From: Stutzerimonas stutzeri
GTDB taxonomy: Bacteria > Pseudomonadota > Gammaproteobacteria > Pseudomonadales > Pseudomonadaceae
DNA: 64,000 nt
NCBI RefSeq assembly: GCF_002890915.1
Contig: NZ_POUT01000003.1
Location: forward strand, 329,090 to 393,089
Direction: 5' to 3'
Part shown: in pieces, positions 35,855 through 48,411 of the stretch
Layout: every line of letters begins with the position of its first letter
Numbering within the stretch: position 1 is the first letter of the stretch
The notes under the pieces: generated by a model
Databases searched by the model: none
Seen by the model: only the letters and a program-made list of their open reading frames with translations
Told to the model about the DNA's origin: nothing
Program-made: the position numbers and the translations under genes

Positions 35855-37066
35855 ATGTCCAGCAGTACCACCCCTTCGGTGACCGCCTCGGTCGCCAGCC
35901 AAGCCAGCCCCCTGGTGATGCGCGTGATCGGCGCCTGCGCCCTGGCGCACCTGATCAATGACCTGATCCAGGCGGTGCTGCCGTCGATCTATCCCGTGCT
36001 CAAGGCCAACTACGGCCTGAGCTTCACCCAGGTGGGCCTGATCACGCTGACGTTCCAGCTCACCGCCTCGCTGCTGCAGCCCTGGGTCGGTTACCACACC
36101 GACCGCCATCCCAAGCCCTGGTTGCTGCCCGCCGGCATGCTCTGCACCCTGATCGGCATCCTGCTGCTGGCCTTCGTCGGCTCCTTCGCCGCCATCCTCA
36201 TGGCCTCGGCCCTGGTGGGGATCGGCTCCTCGACCTTCCACCCGGAGACCTCGCGCGTGGCACGCCTGGCCTCGGGTGGCCGCTATGGCCTGGCGCAGTC
36301 GACCTTCCAGGTCGGCGGCAACGCCGGCAGCGCCTTCGGCCCGCTGCTGGCGGCGGCCATTGTCATTCCCTACGGGCAGGGCAGCGTCGCCTGGTTCGGC
36401 CTGTTCGCGGTGTTCGCGATCGGGGTGCTCTACGGCCTGAGCCGCTGGTATCGCAACCACCTGAGCCTGTTCCGGCTCAAGCAGGGCGGCCAGGCCACCC
36501 ATGGGCTTTCCAAGGGACGGGTGCGCTTCGCCCTGGTGATACTGGCGCTGCTGGTGTTCTCCAAGTATTTCTACATGGCCAGCTTCACCAGCTACTTCAC
36601 CTTCTACCTGATCGAGAAGTTCGGCCTGTCGGTGGCCAACTCCCAGCTCTACCTGTTCCTGTTCCTCGGCGCCGTCGCGGCGGGCACCTTCTTCGGCGGC
36701 CCCATCGGCGACAGGATCGGCCGCAAGAAGGTGATCTGGTTTTCCATCCTCGGCGTCGCGCCCTTCACGCTGACGCTGCCCTACGTCGATCTGTTCTGGA
36801 CCGGCATCCTGAGCATGGTCATCGGTTTCGTGCTCGCCTCGGCGTTCTCCGCCATCGTGGTCTTCGCCCAGGAACTGGTGCCAGGCAACGTCGGCATGAT
36901 CGCCGGGGTCTTCTTCGGCCTGATGTTCGGCTTCGGCGGTATCGGCGCCGCGCTGCTCGGCCACCTGGCGGATCTCCACGGCATCGAGTACGTGTACCGG
37001 CTGTGCGCCTACCTGCCGCTGCTCGGCATCCTGACGATCCTGCTGCCTTCCACCGGGCGCGCCTGA
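35855..37066 (+). CDS. MFS transporter, fosmidomycin resistance (Fsr) type
   Basis: A 403-aa exporter with twelve hydrophobic segments: LAHLINDLIQAVLPSIYPVL, GIGSSTFHPETSRVA and FGGPIGDRIGRKKVIW are typical of Fsr proteins. It probably exports a drug or a small phosphonate; the substrate is unknown. It is the last of the six genes separating nifB from nifA. Confidence 0.92.
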   Translation: MSSSTTPSVTASVASQASPLVMRVIGACALAHLINDLIQAVLPSIYPVLKANYGLSFTQVGLITLTFQLTASLLQPWVGYHTDRHPKPWLLPAGMLCTLIGILLLAFVGSFAAILMASALVGIGSSTFHPETSRVARLASGGRYGLAQSTFQVGGNAGSAFGPLLAAAIVIPYGQGSVAWFGLFAVFAIGVLYGLSRWYRNHLSLFRLKQGGQATHGLSKGRVRFALVILALLVFSKYFYMASFTSYFTFYLIEKFGLSVANSQLYLFLFLGAVAAGTFFGGPIGDRIGRKKVIWFSILGVAPFTLTLPYVDLFWTGILSMVIGFVLASAFSAIVVFAQELVPGNVGMIAGVFFGLMFGFGGIGAALLGHLADLHGIEYVYRLCAYLPLLGILTILLPSTGRA

Positions 37067-37118
37067 GGCGTTGTGTCGGCAATCCCGCTCGCTTCGGCAG
37101 GGCTGAGCGCCGAAGCCT

Positions 37119-38684
<1,566 letters not shown>

Positions 38685-38697
38685 GCGGCTCCCCCTG

Positions 38698-40527
<1,830 letters not shown>

Positions 40528-40542
40528 TCATTCATTGATCTG

Positions 40543-40555
40543 CATCAACGAATTC
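40543..40555 (+). promoter_or_regulatory. Candidate IHF site upstream of rnfA
   Basis: CATCAACGAATTC fits WATCAA-N4-TTR at 11 of 13 positions and lies between the NifA sites and the rnfA promoter, where IHF would bend DNA for activator contact. By eye only. Confidence 0.4.
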
Positions 40556-40592
40556 CGGGCTCTTTGGGCGCCGTCGGCGCTCTGGCTGGGCG

Positions 40593-40608
40593 TGGCATGC
40601 TTGATGCA
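40593..40608 (+). promoter_or_regulatory. Sigma-54 promoter of the rnf-nafY operon
   Basis: TGGCATGCTTGATGCA: GG-N10-GC spacing with TGGCA and TGCA boxes, 67 bases before the rnfA start. Confidence 0.75.
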
Positions 40609-40674
40609 AAACCCCTCGCAACGAGGCCTTTGCCCGACAACGGTGCAAGCGCTGCCAATAGGCTGGGAGGGGTT

Positions 40675-41247
40675 ATGGAATATGCGCTGTTTCTGATCGG
40701 CACCGTGCTGGTCAACAACGTGGTGCTGGTCTACTTCCTCGGCCTGTGCCCGTTCATGGGCGTCTCCGGCAAGCTCGACCCCTCGCTGGGCATGGGCCTG
40801 GCGACGACCCTGGTGATGACCCTGGGCGGCATCAGCAGCTGGCTGCTCGAACACTACGTGCTGCAGCCGCTGGGCATCGGCTTTTTGCGCATCCTCTCCT
40901 ACATCCTGGTGATCGCCGGCCTGGTGCAGCTGATCGAGATGATCATCCGCAAGGTCAGCCCGCCGCTGTATCGCTCGCTGGGTATCTACCTGCCGCTGAT
41001 CACCACCAACTGCGCCGTGCTGGGCGTGCCGCTGATCAGCGTGCGCGAAGGCCACGGGCTGGCCGAGGCGGGGCTGTTCGGCCTGGGTTCGGCGCTGGGC
41101 TTCACCCTGGTCATGGTGATCTTCGCCGGTTTGCGCGAACGCCTGGCGCTGGCCAGCGTGCCGGCGGCCTTCGCCGGCGCGCCGATCGCTTTCGTCACCG
41201 CCGGGTTGCTGGCGATGGCTTTCATGGGCTTCGCCGGCCTGATCTGA
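40675..41247 (+). CDS. rnfA: Rnf electron transport complex subunit A
   Basis: Integral membrane subunit of the Rnf1 complex, 190 aa with six hydrophobic segments ([32 protein letters not shown], which carries the Cys of the buried FeS site). Rnf uses NADH and an ion gradient to reduce ferredoxin or flavodoxin for nitrogenase. I chose the ATG at 40675 after GGGAGGGGTT; the longer frame from 40387 would run over the promoter. Confidence 0.95.
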   Translation: MEYALFLIGTVLVNNVVLVYFLGLCPFMGVSGKLDPSLGMGLATTLVMTLGGISSWLLEHYVLQPLGIGFLRILSYILVIAGLVQLIEMIIRKVSPPLYRSLGIYLPLITTNCAVLGVPLISVREGHGLAEAGLFGLGSALGFTLVMVIFAGLRERLALASVPAAFAGAPIAFVTAGLLAMAFMGFAGLI

Positions 41248-41284
41248 AACGCACGCCGCCGGCGAGGCTGGCGAAGGAGGAGCA

Positions 41285-41809
41285 ATGCTGGGCGCAATTC
41301 TGGTTCTTGCACTGATGGGCCTGCTGCTGGGCGGCGGCCTCGGCCTGGCGGCGCGCTACCTGGCGGTTTCGCAGGAGAACCCGCTGATCAAGGAAATCGA
41401 GGCGCTGCTGCCCGGCAGCCAGTGCGGGCAATGCGGCTACCCGGGGTGCAGTGCGGCGGCCGACGCCCTGGTCGAGGGCAGCGCCGCGGTCACCTGCTGC
41501 CCGCCCGGCGGGGCCGCGCTGGCCGAGCGCCTGGCCGAACTGCTCGGCGTGCCGCTGGACGCCAGTGCGCTCGCCGCGCCCATGCTGGCGCGCATCGACG
41601 CGGCCGAGTGCACCGGCTGCACGCGCTGTTTCCGCGCCTGCCCGACCGACGCCATCGTCGGCGCCAACGGGCAGATCCATTGCGTGCTGAGCAACGCCTG
41701 CACCGGCTGCAGCAAATGCCTGGAGGCCTGCCCGGAGGACTGCATCGCCCTCGCGCCCCAGGCGCCGACGCTGGACCACTGGCGCTGGGCCAAACCCAGG
41801 GCCGCCTGA
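41285..41809 (+). CDS. rnfB: Rnf complex subunit B
   Basis: Fe-S subunit, 174 aa: an N-terminal membrane anchor (residues 3-26), a CGQCGYPGC motif for one 4Fe-4S cluster, then CTGCTRCFRACPTDAI and CTGCSKCLEACPEDC for two more. It passes electrons toward the nif ferredoxins. Confidence 0.95.
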   Translation: MLGAILVLALMGLLLGGGLGLAARYLAVSQENPLIKEIEALLPGSQCGQCGYPGCSAAADALVEGSAAVTCCPPGGAALAERLAELLGVPLDASALAAPMLARIDAAECTGCTRCFRACPTDAIVGANGQIHCVLSNACTGCSKCLEACPEDCIALAPQAPTLDHWRWAKPRAA

Positions 41810-41851
41810 TTTCGCCTGATGAACAGGGGCGTCAGACCCCGGGAGTCGACA

Positions 41852-43315
41852 ATGTTCAACCTCGCGCATTTTCGCGGCGGCATCCATCCCGCCGCCCACA
41901 AGGACCGCTCGGCTGCCCTCGGCATCGCCGTGCAGCCGCTGCCGCCGCGCCTGTACCTGCCGTTGCGCCAGCATGCCGGGGCCGAGGCCTTGCCGCTGGT
42001 GAAGGCGGGCGAGCGGGTGCTCAAGGGCCAGCTGCTGGCCGGCTCGCCCACCGAGCTCTCGGCGCCGATCCATGCGCCGAGTTCCGGGCGCATCCTCTCG
42101 ATCGGACCGATCGACGCGCCGCATCCGTCCGGGCTCAAGGTCAACGGCATGGTCCTCGAATGCGATGGCGAGGAGCGCTGGATCGAGCTGGACGTACCGG
42201 CCGACCCCTTCGCCGAGGACCCGCAGCGGCTCGCACAGCGCGTCGCCGATGCCGGCGTGGTCGGGCTCGGCGGGGCGATCTTCCCGGCCGCGGTGAAGCT
42301 CAAGCAGGGCGCCCGGCACGAGATCAAGACCGTGCTGGTCAACGGCAGCGAATGCGAGCCGTACCTGAGCTGCGACGACCGGCTGATGCGCGAGCGCGCC
42401 GAGGCGGTGGTCGACGGTGCGCGGCTGATCCAGCACATCCTGCGTGCCTACAGCATCGTCATCGCCATCGAGGACAACAAGCCGGCGGCGCTGGCGGCCA
42501 TGCGTGCGGCGAGCGAACCCTACGGCGCCATCGAGGTGGTGGCGGTGCCGGCGCTCTACCCGATGGGCTCGGCCAAGCAGCTGATCCGCCAGGTCACCGG
42601 CCGCGAGGTGCCGGCCGGCGGGCGCAGTACCGACGTCGGCGTGCTGGTACACAACGCCGGCACGGTGTATGCGATCCAGCAGGCGCTGCGCCACGGCCGC
42701 CCGCTGATCTCGCGGGTGGTGACGGTGGCCGGCGGCTGCGTGAGCAACCCGCGCAACGTCGAGACCCTGATCGGCACCCCGGTGCAGGCGCTGTTCGACA
42801 GTTGTGGCGGGCTGCTGCGCGAGCCGCAGCAACTGCTGCTCGGCGGGCCGATGATGGGCATGCTGCTGCCATCCACGGCGGTGCCGGTGATCAAGGGTGC
42901 CACCGGGCTGCTGGCGCTCGACCACGGCGAAGTGCCGCGCAGCGACAGCGCGCCGTGCATCCGCTGCGCGCGCTGCGTCGATGCCTGCCCGATGGGCCTG
43001 GCGCCGCTGGAGATGGCCGCGCGCACCCGCGTCGACGATTTCGACGGTGCCAGCGAATACGGCCTGCGCGACTGCATCCTCTGCGGCTGCTGCGCCTACG
43101 TCTGTCCCTCGCACATCCCGCTGGTGCAGTACTTCCAGTACGCCGTCGGCCAGCAGGACGAGCGCCGCAGCGCTGCGCGCAAGAACGATTACGTCAAGCA
43201 GCTTGCCGAGGCGCGGGCGGCGCGCCTGGCCGAGGAGGAAGCGGCCAAGGCGGCGGCCAAGGCGGCGAAGAAACGCAAGACGGCGGCGCCGGCCGCCAGC
43301 GAGGTATCGCCATGA
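41852..43315 (+). CDS. rnfC: Rnf complex subunit C
   Basis: NADH-oxidising, FMN-binding subunit of 487 aa. It has a RnfC N-terminal barrel, a flavin and NADH domain (NGSECEPYLSCDDRLM near residue 165) and two 4Fe-4S motifs (CIRCARCVDACPMG, CILCGCCAYVCPS, residues about 370-415). The C-terminus is short and Lys/Ala-rich, unlike the long repeat tail of E. coli RsxC. It overlaps rnfD by 4 bases. Confidence 0.95.
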   Translation: MFNLAHFRGGIHPAAHKDRSAALGIAVQPLPPRLYLPLRQHAGAEALPLVKAGERVLKGQLLAGSPTELSAPIHAPSSGRILSIGPIDAPHPSGLKVNGMVLECDGEERWIELDVPADPFAEDPQRLAQRVADAGVVGLGGAIFPAAVKLKQGARHEIKTVLVNGSECEPYLSCDDRLMRERAEAVVDGARLIQHILRAYSIVIAIEDNKPAALAAMRAASEPYGAIEVVAVPALYPMGSAKQLIRQVTGREVPAGGRSTDVGVLVHNAGTVYAIQQALRHGRPLISRVVTVAGGCVSNPRNVETLIGTPVQALFDSCGGLLREPQQLLLGGPMMGMLLPSTAVPVIKGATGLLALDHGEVPRSDSAPCIRCARCVDACPMGLAPLEMAARTRVDDFDGASEYGLRDCILCGCCAYVCPSHIPLVQYFQYAVGQQDERRSAARKNDYVKQLAEARAARLAEEEAAKAAAKAAKKRKTAAPAASEVSP

Positions 43316-44412
43316 GCGCGCAGGGTATCGCGGCGGGGCCGTTCGCCCATGATCGTTCCTCGGTCGACCGCATCATGCTGCACGTCTGCCTGGCGCTGCT
43401 GCCGACGACGGCCTGGGGCCTGTACCTGTTCGGCTGGCCGGCGATCTACCTGTGGCTGCTGACCTGTGCCAGTGCGGTGGCCTGCGAGGCCGCCTGCCTG
43501 TACCTGCTCGGCCGGCCGCTGCGCCGCCTGCTGGACGGCAGCGCATTGCTCAGCGGCTGGCTGCTGGCGCTGACGTTGCCGCCCTGGGCGCCCTGGTGGA
43601 TCGCCGTCGGTGGCAGCGTCTTCGCCATCGGCATCGGCAAGCAACTGTATGGTGGCGTCGGGCAGAACGTGTTCAACCCGGCGATGCTGGCGCGGGTGGC
43701 GCTGCTGATCGCCTTTCCGCTGCAGATGACCACCTGGGCCTTGCCCCTGCCGCTGGGTACGGAGGGCGCGCCTGGCTGGCTCGAAGGCCTGCGCATCACC
43801 TTCGCCGGCGGGGCGCTGGCCGATGGCCTGAGCGGCGCCACCGCGCTGGGCCACCTGCAGACCGAGCTGACCCTGGGGCACAGTGCCGCGCAGATCCTCG
43901 ACGGGCATTTCGCCCTGCTGCCGGCCTTTCTCGGCTACAGCGGCGGCAGCCTCGGCGAGACCTCGGAGCTGCTGATCCTGCTCGGCGGGCTCTGGCTGCT
44001 GGCGCTGCGCATCATCCACTGGGAGATCCCGCTGGGCATGCTGCTGACGGTGGGCGCGCTGGCGGCGCTGGCGCACCAGATCGACCCGCAGGTTCATGGC
44101 GGCGGGCTGTTCCACCTGACCTCGGGCGGCTTGCTGCTCGGCGCGTTGTTCATCGCCACCGACCCGGTGACCTCGCCGATCAGCCGCAGTGGCCGGCTGA
44201 TCTTCGCCATCGGTTGCGGCGCGCTGGTCTTCGTCATCCGCAGCTGGGGCAATTTCCCCGAAGCCGTGGCGTTCGCCGTGTTGCTCATGAACGCCCTGGT
44301 GCCGCTGATCGACCGCGTCTGCCGGCCGCGCGCCTATGGCCGCAACGCGCGCGGCAAGCCGCTGGTGGCGGCGAAGTGGACCCGCCAGGTGAAGGAGGTC
44401 GACAAGGTATGA
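43312..44412 (+). CDS. rnfD: Rnf complex subunit D
   Basis: Membrane subunit related to NqrB, 366 aa with nine or so hydrophobic segments. A segment typical of the family, [20 protein letters not shown], is near residue 110, and [19 protein letters not shown] near 272 includes the Thr that carries covalent FMN in related proteins. It overlaps rnfG by 4 bases. Confidence 0.95.
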   Translation: MSAQGIAAGPFAHDRSSVDRIMLHVCLALLPTTAWGLYLFGWPAIYLWLLTCASAVACEAACLYLLGRPLRRLLDGSALLSGWLLALTLPPWAPWWIAVGGSVFAIGIGKQLYGGVGQNVFNPAMLARVALLIAFPLQMTTWALPLPLGTEGAPGWLEGLRITFAGGALADGLSGATALGHLQTELTLGHSAAQILDGHFALLPAFLGYSGGSLGETSELLILLGGLWLLALRIIHWEIPLGMLLTVGALAALAHQIDPQVHGGGLFHLTSGGLLLGALFIATDPVTSPISRSGRLIFAIGCGALVFVIRSWGNFPEAVAFAVLLMNALVPLIDRVCRPRAYGRNARGKPLVAAKWTRQVKEVDKV

Positions 44413-45083
44413 ACGAACTGACCCAGACGCCGCCCGTGGCAGACGGCAACGAACCGCCGCTCACCCGGCCCGGCCTGCTCGAGACCTGGCGCGAGCGGGT
44501 TTCCTACCAGGCGCTGTCGCTGGGCCTGGTCTGCGCCCTGGTGGCCGTGGCGCTGCTGCTCGGCAACCAGCTGACCCACCAGCGGATTGTCGATGCCGAG
44601 CTGCAGGACCGCCTCGCCGTGTTGCGCCAGGTACTGCCGCAGGCGCTCTACGACAACGATCCGCTGGCCGATGCCTTCGACGTCGAGGATGCCGAGCTGG
44701 GCCTGATCGAGGTGTACCCGGCGCGGCGCGCGGGGCAACTGACGGCCACCGCCTTCCAGGTCAGCACCGTCGGCTACGGCGGCCCGATCGTCCAGTTCAT
44801 CGCCCTCGACAGCGAAGGCCGCATCCTCGGCGTGCGGGTGCTCAGCCACAAGGAAACCCCCGGCCTGGCGGACAAGATCGAAGTCACCCGCAGCGACTGG
44901 ATCAAGGCCTTCGACGGCCTGTCGCTGGCCAACACGCCGAGGGCGCAATGGGCCGTGAAGAAGGACGGCGGCCGGTTCGACCAGTTCGCCGGCGCCACCA
45001 TCACCCCGCGAGCCATCGTCAAGGGCGTGGTCCGGGCGCTCGAGTTCCAGGCCCGCCAGTCAACCGAGGAGAACCGGCCATGA
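44409..45083 (+). CDS. rnfG: Rnf complex subunit G
   Basis: Subunit with a covalently bound FMN, 224 aa. One N-terminal membrane segment (about residues 35-58) and a periplasmic FMN domain ending in [15 protein letters not shown], where the GATIT threonine is the FMN attachment site in NqrC/RnfG. It overlaps rnfE by 4 bases. Confidence 0.94.
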   Translation: MNELTQTPPVADGNEPPLTRPGLLETWRERVSYQALSLGLVCALVAVALLLGNQLTHQRIVDAELQDRLAVLRQVLPQALYDNDPLADAFDVEDAELGLIEVYPARRAGQLTATAFQVSTVGYGGPIVQFIALDSEGRILGVRVLSHKETPGLADKIEVTRSDWIKAFDGLSLANTPRAQWAVKKDGGRFDQFAGATITPRAIVKGVVRALEFQARQSTEENRP

Positions 45084-45799
45084 GCAGCCATTGCGGATCA
45101 GCCGATGTCGCAGCGCCCAAGCCCAAGGGGCTGTTCAGCTACTTCAGCTCGGCGCTGTGGGACTACAACGTCGCCCTGGTGCAGATGCTCGCGCTGTGCC
45201 CGGCGCTGGCGGTGACCACCACCGCCACCAACGGCCTGGGCATGGGCCTGGCCACCACCCTGGTGCTGATGATCACCAACGCGATCATCTCCGCGCTGCG
45301 CCACAGCATCTCGCCGGCGGTGCGCAACCCGCTGATGATCGGCATCATCGCCGGCGTGGTGACCCTCATCGACATGGCGATGAACGCCTGGATGCATGAG
45401 CTGTACAAGGTACTGGGCCTGTTCATCGCGTTGATCGTGACCAACTGCGCGGTGCTCGGCCGCGCCGAATCCTTCAGCAGCCGAAACCCGGTGCTGCCCT
45501 CGATCCTCGATGGCGCCGGCATGGGCATCGGCTTCACCTGGGTGCTGATCGTGATCGGCGGGGTACGCGAGATCCTCGGCAGCGGCACGCTGTTCGCGCA
45601 GGCCTCGCTGCTGCTCGGCGAGCACTTCCATTGGCTGGAAATCACCGTCTTTCCTGACTTCCAGGGCATTCTGCTGGCGATCCTGCCGCCCGGGGCGTTC
45701 ATCGTTCTGGGCTTCGTGCTGGCGTTCAAGCGGGTGATCGATCGCCGCCGCGCCGAGCGGCGGGTCAGGACCCACGGCGAACTGATCGTGTTGCAGTGA
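45080..45799 (+). CDS. rnfE: Rnf complex subunit E
   Basis: Integral membrane subunit, homologue of RnfA, 239 aa with about six hydrophobic segments: [20 protein letters not shown], and [14 protein letters not shown] carrying the conserved Cys. The C-terminal extension is basic. It is 23 bases upstream of rnfH. Confidence 0.95.
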
Positions 45800-45822
45800 G
45801 CCGACCGAGGAGCGAGCGCACC

Positions 45823-46083
45823 ATGAAGATTTCCGTTGTATACGCCGCACCCCGGCAGCCCCTGCTGTTCGATTGCCGGGTGGCGGAAGGCTCCAGCGTG
45901 GCCGAGGCCATCGAGCACTCCGGGGTGCTGCGCTACTGCCCGGACATCGACCTGAGCAAGCAGAAGGTCGGGGTCTACGGCAAGTTCGTCAAACTCGACA
46001 GCCCGCTGAAGGAGGGCGATCGGGTGGAGATCTACCAACGCATCACGCGCGTGCTGGATGAAGACGACGATGACGACGACTGA
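45823..46083 (+). CDS. rnfH: RnfH family protein
   Basis: An 86-aa ubiquitin-like protein ([13 protein letters not shown]) with an unusually acidic tail, EDDDDDD. It is found at the end of nif-type rnf operons. The function is unsettled. The ATG at 45823 follows GAGGAGCGAG. Confidence 0.9.
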
Positions 46084-46123
46084 CAGCCGCCGCGGATGAC
46101 CATAGCCGAGAGAGGAGCGACCG

Positions 46124-46855
46124 ATGAACAGCCAGCCCCCGAGCATGAACCGTGAAACCGCATTACGCATCGCCCTGGCCGCCCGGGCATTGCCCGAGGT
46201 GGGCGTCGGCCGGTTGCTGGAGATCCTGCACCAGCGGATCGAAGGCGAACTGGACCAGGAGAGCCTGCAGCGCGTGACCGTCACCGACCTGAAGACCGCT
46301 TTCGCCAGCGCCGACGGCGAGGAGGACGGCGAAGACATCGGCATCGGCCTGCCGGCGCTGAAGGAAGCGGTGCGCATCCTCTGGGGCGAGGGTGTCGGCG
46401 AGGACCTGCCGCAGGCGGTGGCCCTGGACGTCGTGCCGGAAGGCTCGATCCGGGTGGCCGTGGCCTCCAACAACGGCGAACGGCTGGACGGCCACTTCGG
46501 CTCGTGCCTGCGCTTCCTGGTCTACCAGGTCGGCGTCGACAGCCTGGCGCTGGTGGACGTGCGCTCGGCGCTGGATACCGAGTTCGCCGAGGACCGCAAT
46601 GGCGCACGCGCCGAGCTGATCGGCGACTGCCAGGTGCTCTACGTGGTCTCCATCGGCGGCCCGGCGGCGGCCAAGGTGGTCAAGTCCGGGATCTATCCGA
46701 TCAAGAAGGCCGGTGGCGAGGCGCGGCAGATTCTCGCCGATCTGCAAGGCGTCATGGCTGGCAATCCGCCGCCGTGGCTGGCCAAGCTGCTGGGCGTGCG
46801 GGCCGAGCAGCGGGTGCGCTTCGAGCGCTCCGACGACGAGGCGGCCTGGGCATGA
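46124..46855 (+). CDS. nafY: FeMo-cofactor-binding chaperone NafY (gamma protein)
   Basis: Binds apo-dinitrogenase and FeMo-co, 243 aa. The N-terminal half (residues 9-90) has a SAM-like helical fold, and the C-terminal NifX/NafY domain carries GERLDGHFGSCLRFLVY, where the His (residue 124) corresponds to the cofactor ligand described for NafY. It follows rnfH by 40 bases in the rnf transcript, as in Azotobacter. It was formerly called nifY2 in P. stutzeri. Confidence 0.92.
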   Translation: MNSQPPSMNRETALRIALAARALPEVGVGRLLEILHQRIEGELDQESLQRVTVTDLKTAFASADGEEDGEDIGIGLPALKEAVRILWGEGVGEDLPQAVALDVVPEGSIRVAVASNNGERLDGHFGSCLRFLVYQVGVDSLALVDVRSALDTEFAEDRNGARAELIGDCQVLYVVSIGGPAAAKVVKSGIYPIKKAGGEARQILADLQGVMAGNPPPWLAKLLGVRAEQRVRFERSDDEAAWA

Positions 46856-47250
46856 GCGACGCGCGCAGGCTGGTCGCCGTGGCCATCGACCGCCACGGCA
46901 AAGTCGCCGGGCATGCCGGCCGGGCACACCACTGGCAGGTGTACGACATCTGGCCCGGCGAGGCGCCGGAGCCCGTCTACCGCCTGGTGCTGGACGACCA
47001 GGCATGCCTGCACGAATGGCATGTCAGCGCCCAGCCCGAACGTCATCCGCTGCACGCGGTGGACGTGGCCATCGCCGCCAGCGCCGGCGACGGCGTGCTG
47101 CGCCGCCTGGGCGAGCGCGGCGTGACCTTGCTGACCACCGCCGAAAACGATCCGTCGTGTGCCGTGCAGGCCTGGCTCGCCGGCAGCTTGCCACCAGGCT
47201 TGCCCCACGAGGAGCCGGGCTGCGGCGGCGAGGGGCATCGGCATCCGTAA
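46852..47250 (+). CDS. Small NifX/NafY-domain protein
   Basis: A 132-aa protein starting inside the nafY stop. It resembles a single dinitrogenase FeMo-cofactor-binding domain: MSDARRLVAVAIDRHGKVAGHAGRA at the start (abbreviated), YDIWPGEA, and a final DCxG-like area. The last 20 residues are rich in His, Gly and Cys (CGGEGHRHP). It could bind a cofactor intermediate or metal. No symbol is known to me. Confidence 0.7.
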   Translation: MSDARRLVAVAIDRHGKVAGHAGRAHHWQVYDIWPGEAPEPVYRLVLDDQACLHEWHVSAQPERHPLHAVDVAIAASAGDGVLRRLGERGVTLLTTAENDPSCAVQAWLAGSLPPGLPHEEPGCGGEGHRHP

Positions 47251-47290
47251 TCGTGGATTGGCGGACTGCCAAAGGCCTGAAGCTTGAAAA

Positions 47291-47370
47291 GCATCGCCCC
47301 GAGGCCGGGCCTCCCACAAAGGCAGCCGGCGCACGCCGAACCCTGTGGGAGGCGCGACCTCGCGGCGATG
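47291..47370. repeat. BIME palindrome unit 1
   Basis: GCATCGCCCCGAGG...CGGGCCTCCCACA pairs imperfectly with TGTGGGAGGCGCGACCTC...GGCGATG. It forms a long hairpin of the kind found in pseudomonad intergenic DNA. Confidence 0.75.
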
Positions 47371-47422
47371 CAGTCCGAAGGACTGCCAGAGGCCTGAGGC
47401 CCGGAGCTTGAAAGCCTGAAAA

Positions 47423-47503
47423 GCATCGCCCCGAGGTCGGGCCTCCCACAAAAGCAACAAGTCCCGCACAGCCCCCTGTGGGAGGCGCGCCCTCGCGGCG
47501 ATG
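47423..47503. repeat. BIME palindrome unit 2
   Basis: A near-identical second copy of unit 1, with GCATCGCCCCGAGG at 47423 and GGCGATG at its end, and a different loop. Confidence 0.75.
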
Positions 47504-47654
47504 TAGGCCGAAGGACTGCCAAAGGCCTGCGCTCGGAGCTGGAAACCTGGAGCCTGAAAAGCCGGAAGCGGGCTCCCCAGAAAAATGGTTGGGAGCTATT
47601 TTTTGACGTCGCTTGCGACGGCCCGAAGGGTGATCGCCAGGGACGGCAGATCAC

Positions 47655-47684
47655 AAAAAAACTCCCCTGGGAGCGCAGGGGAGT
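47655..47684 (-). terminator. Terminator of the SIR2-like gene pair
   Basis: On the minus strand an 8-bp stem, ACTCCCCT/AGGGGAGT with an 8-base loop, is followed by TTTTTT. A further CCCGGGC hairpin lies nearer the gene at about 47727-47744. Confidence 0.75.
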
Positions 47685-47819
47685 GGCTCATCGCCAATAT
47701 GGGGATGTCAAACCGTTGCACGTGACCCGGGCTGCGCCCGGGCTCTGTGGAGCCCAGGGCAACCCAGGGTGTGGAAGCGAGCCCCATGCTGGCCAAGCCC
47801 AATACGCCCATGGGTGGAT

Positions 47820-48389
47820 TCAGATCGGCCCGCGCGCCTCGCGACGATGGGCGACGGTGCAGCCAAGGGCAGCCTCGTAGCTCAGCGTCTCCAGTTTCGG
47901 CCGGTAGTCGCACAGCGCGGCGTAGACGGTGAGTACCTTGTCCTCGGCGCTCTGGCCCTTGAAGTCTTCCTTGTCCAGGCGCAGGTCGTCGGCCAGGGTG
48001 TTCCACACCGCGCCTTCCTCGTGCGCCTGCAGCAGCAGGGTCACGCCGTCGAGCTCGGTGTACAGCGACTGGCCGAGGTTCTCCACGTAGAAGATCACCG
48101 GTGCGCCGTCGGCCAGGTCGCCGCGGTAGCGCTCGAGGAACAGCGGCAGGTGCGCCAGTTCGATCAGGGCGCCGGCCATCATCGCCAGTTTCCCCTGCTG
48201 CTCGAGCATGACTGCCTGCTTGACCACGGCGGTCGGCGGCAGGCGGCGGCCGGAGGCATCGGCGATCTCGCCTTCTTCGAGCACCAGGTCGCCGCGGAAG
48301 GCATAGGTGTCCGGCTTCGTGGTCGCGCCATTGACGCTGACGTTGCACAGCAGGTTTTGCGTTTCGTAGGTTTTCAACAGCATGGTCAT
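47820..48389 (-). CDS. Nif-region protein of unknown family (SIR2 partner)
   Basis: A 189-aa soluble protein which I do not recognise. No signal, membrane segment or metal motif is seen. It has mixed alpha/beta character with segments such as AYTFRGDLVLEEGEI-like (residues 28-42) and PVIFYVENLGQSLYTELDGV. It lies 22 bases after the SIR2-like gene on the same strand and shares its sigma-54 promoter, so it probably works with it. A terminator follows. Confidence 0.65.
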   Translation of the reverse strand: MTMLLKTYETQNLLCNVSVNGATTKPDTYAFRGDLVLEEGEIADASGRRLPPTAVVKQAVMLEQQGKLAMMAGALIELAHLPLFLERYRGDLADGAPVIFYVENLGQSLYTELDGVTLLLQAHEEGAVWNTLADDLRLDKEDFKGQSAEDKVLTVYAALCDYRPKLETLSYEAALGCTVAHRREARGPI

Positions 48390-48411
48390 GCTCTCTCGTG
48401 GAAAAAAACGG

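Larger units (their letters stand above)
47251..47654. other. Intergenic stretch with two tandem palindromic units
   Basis: A 400-base non-coding gap after the rnf-nafY operon. It holds three copies of GACTGCCAAAGGCCTG-like sequence (near 47265, 47389 and 47514) alternating with two large palindromes (47291-47370 and 47423-47503). It looks like a BIME. Confidence 0.7.
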
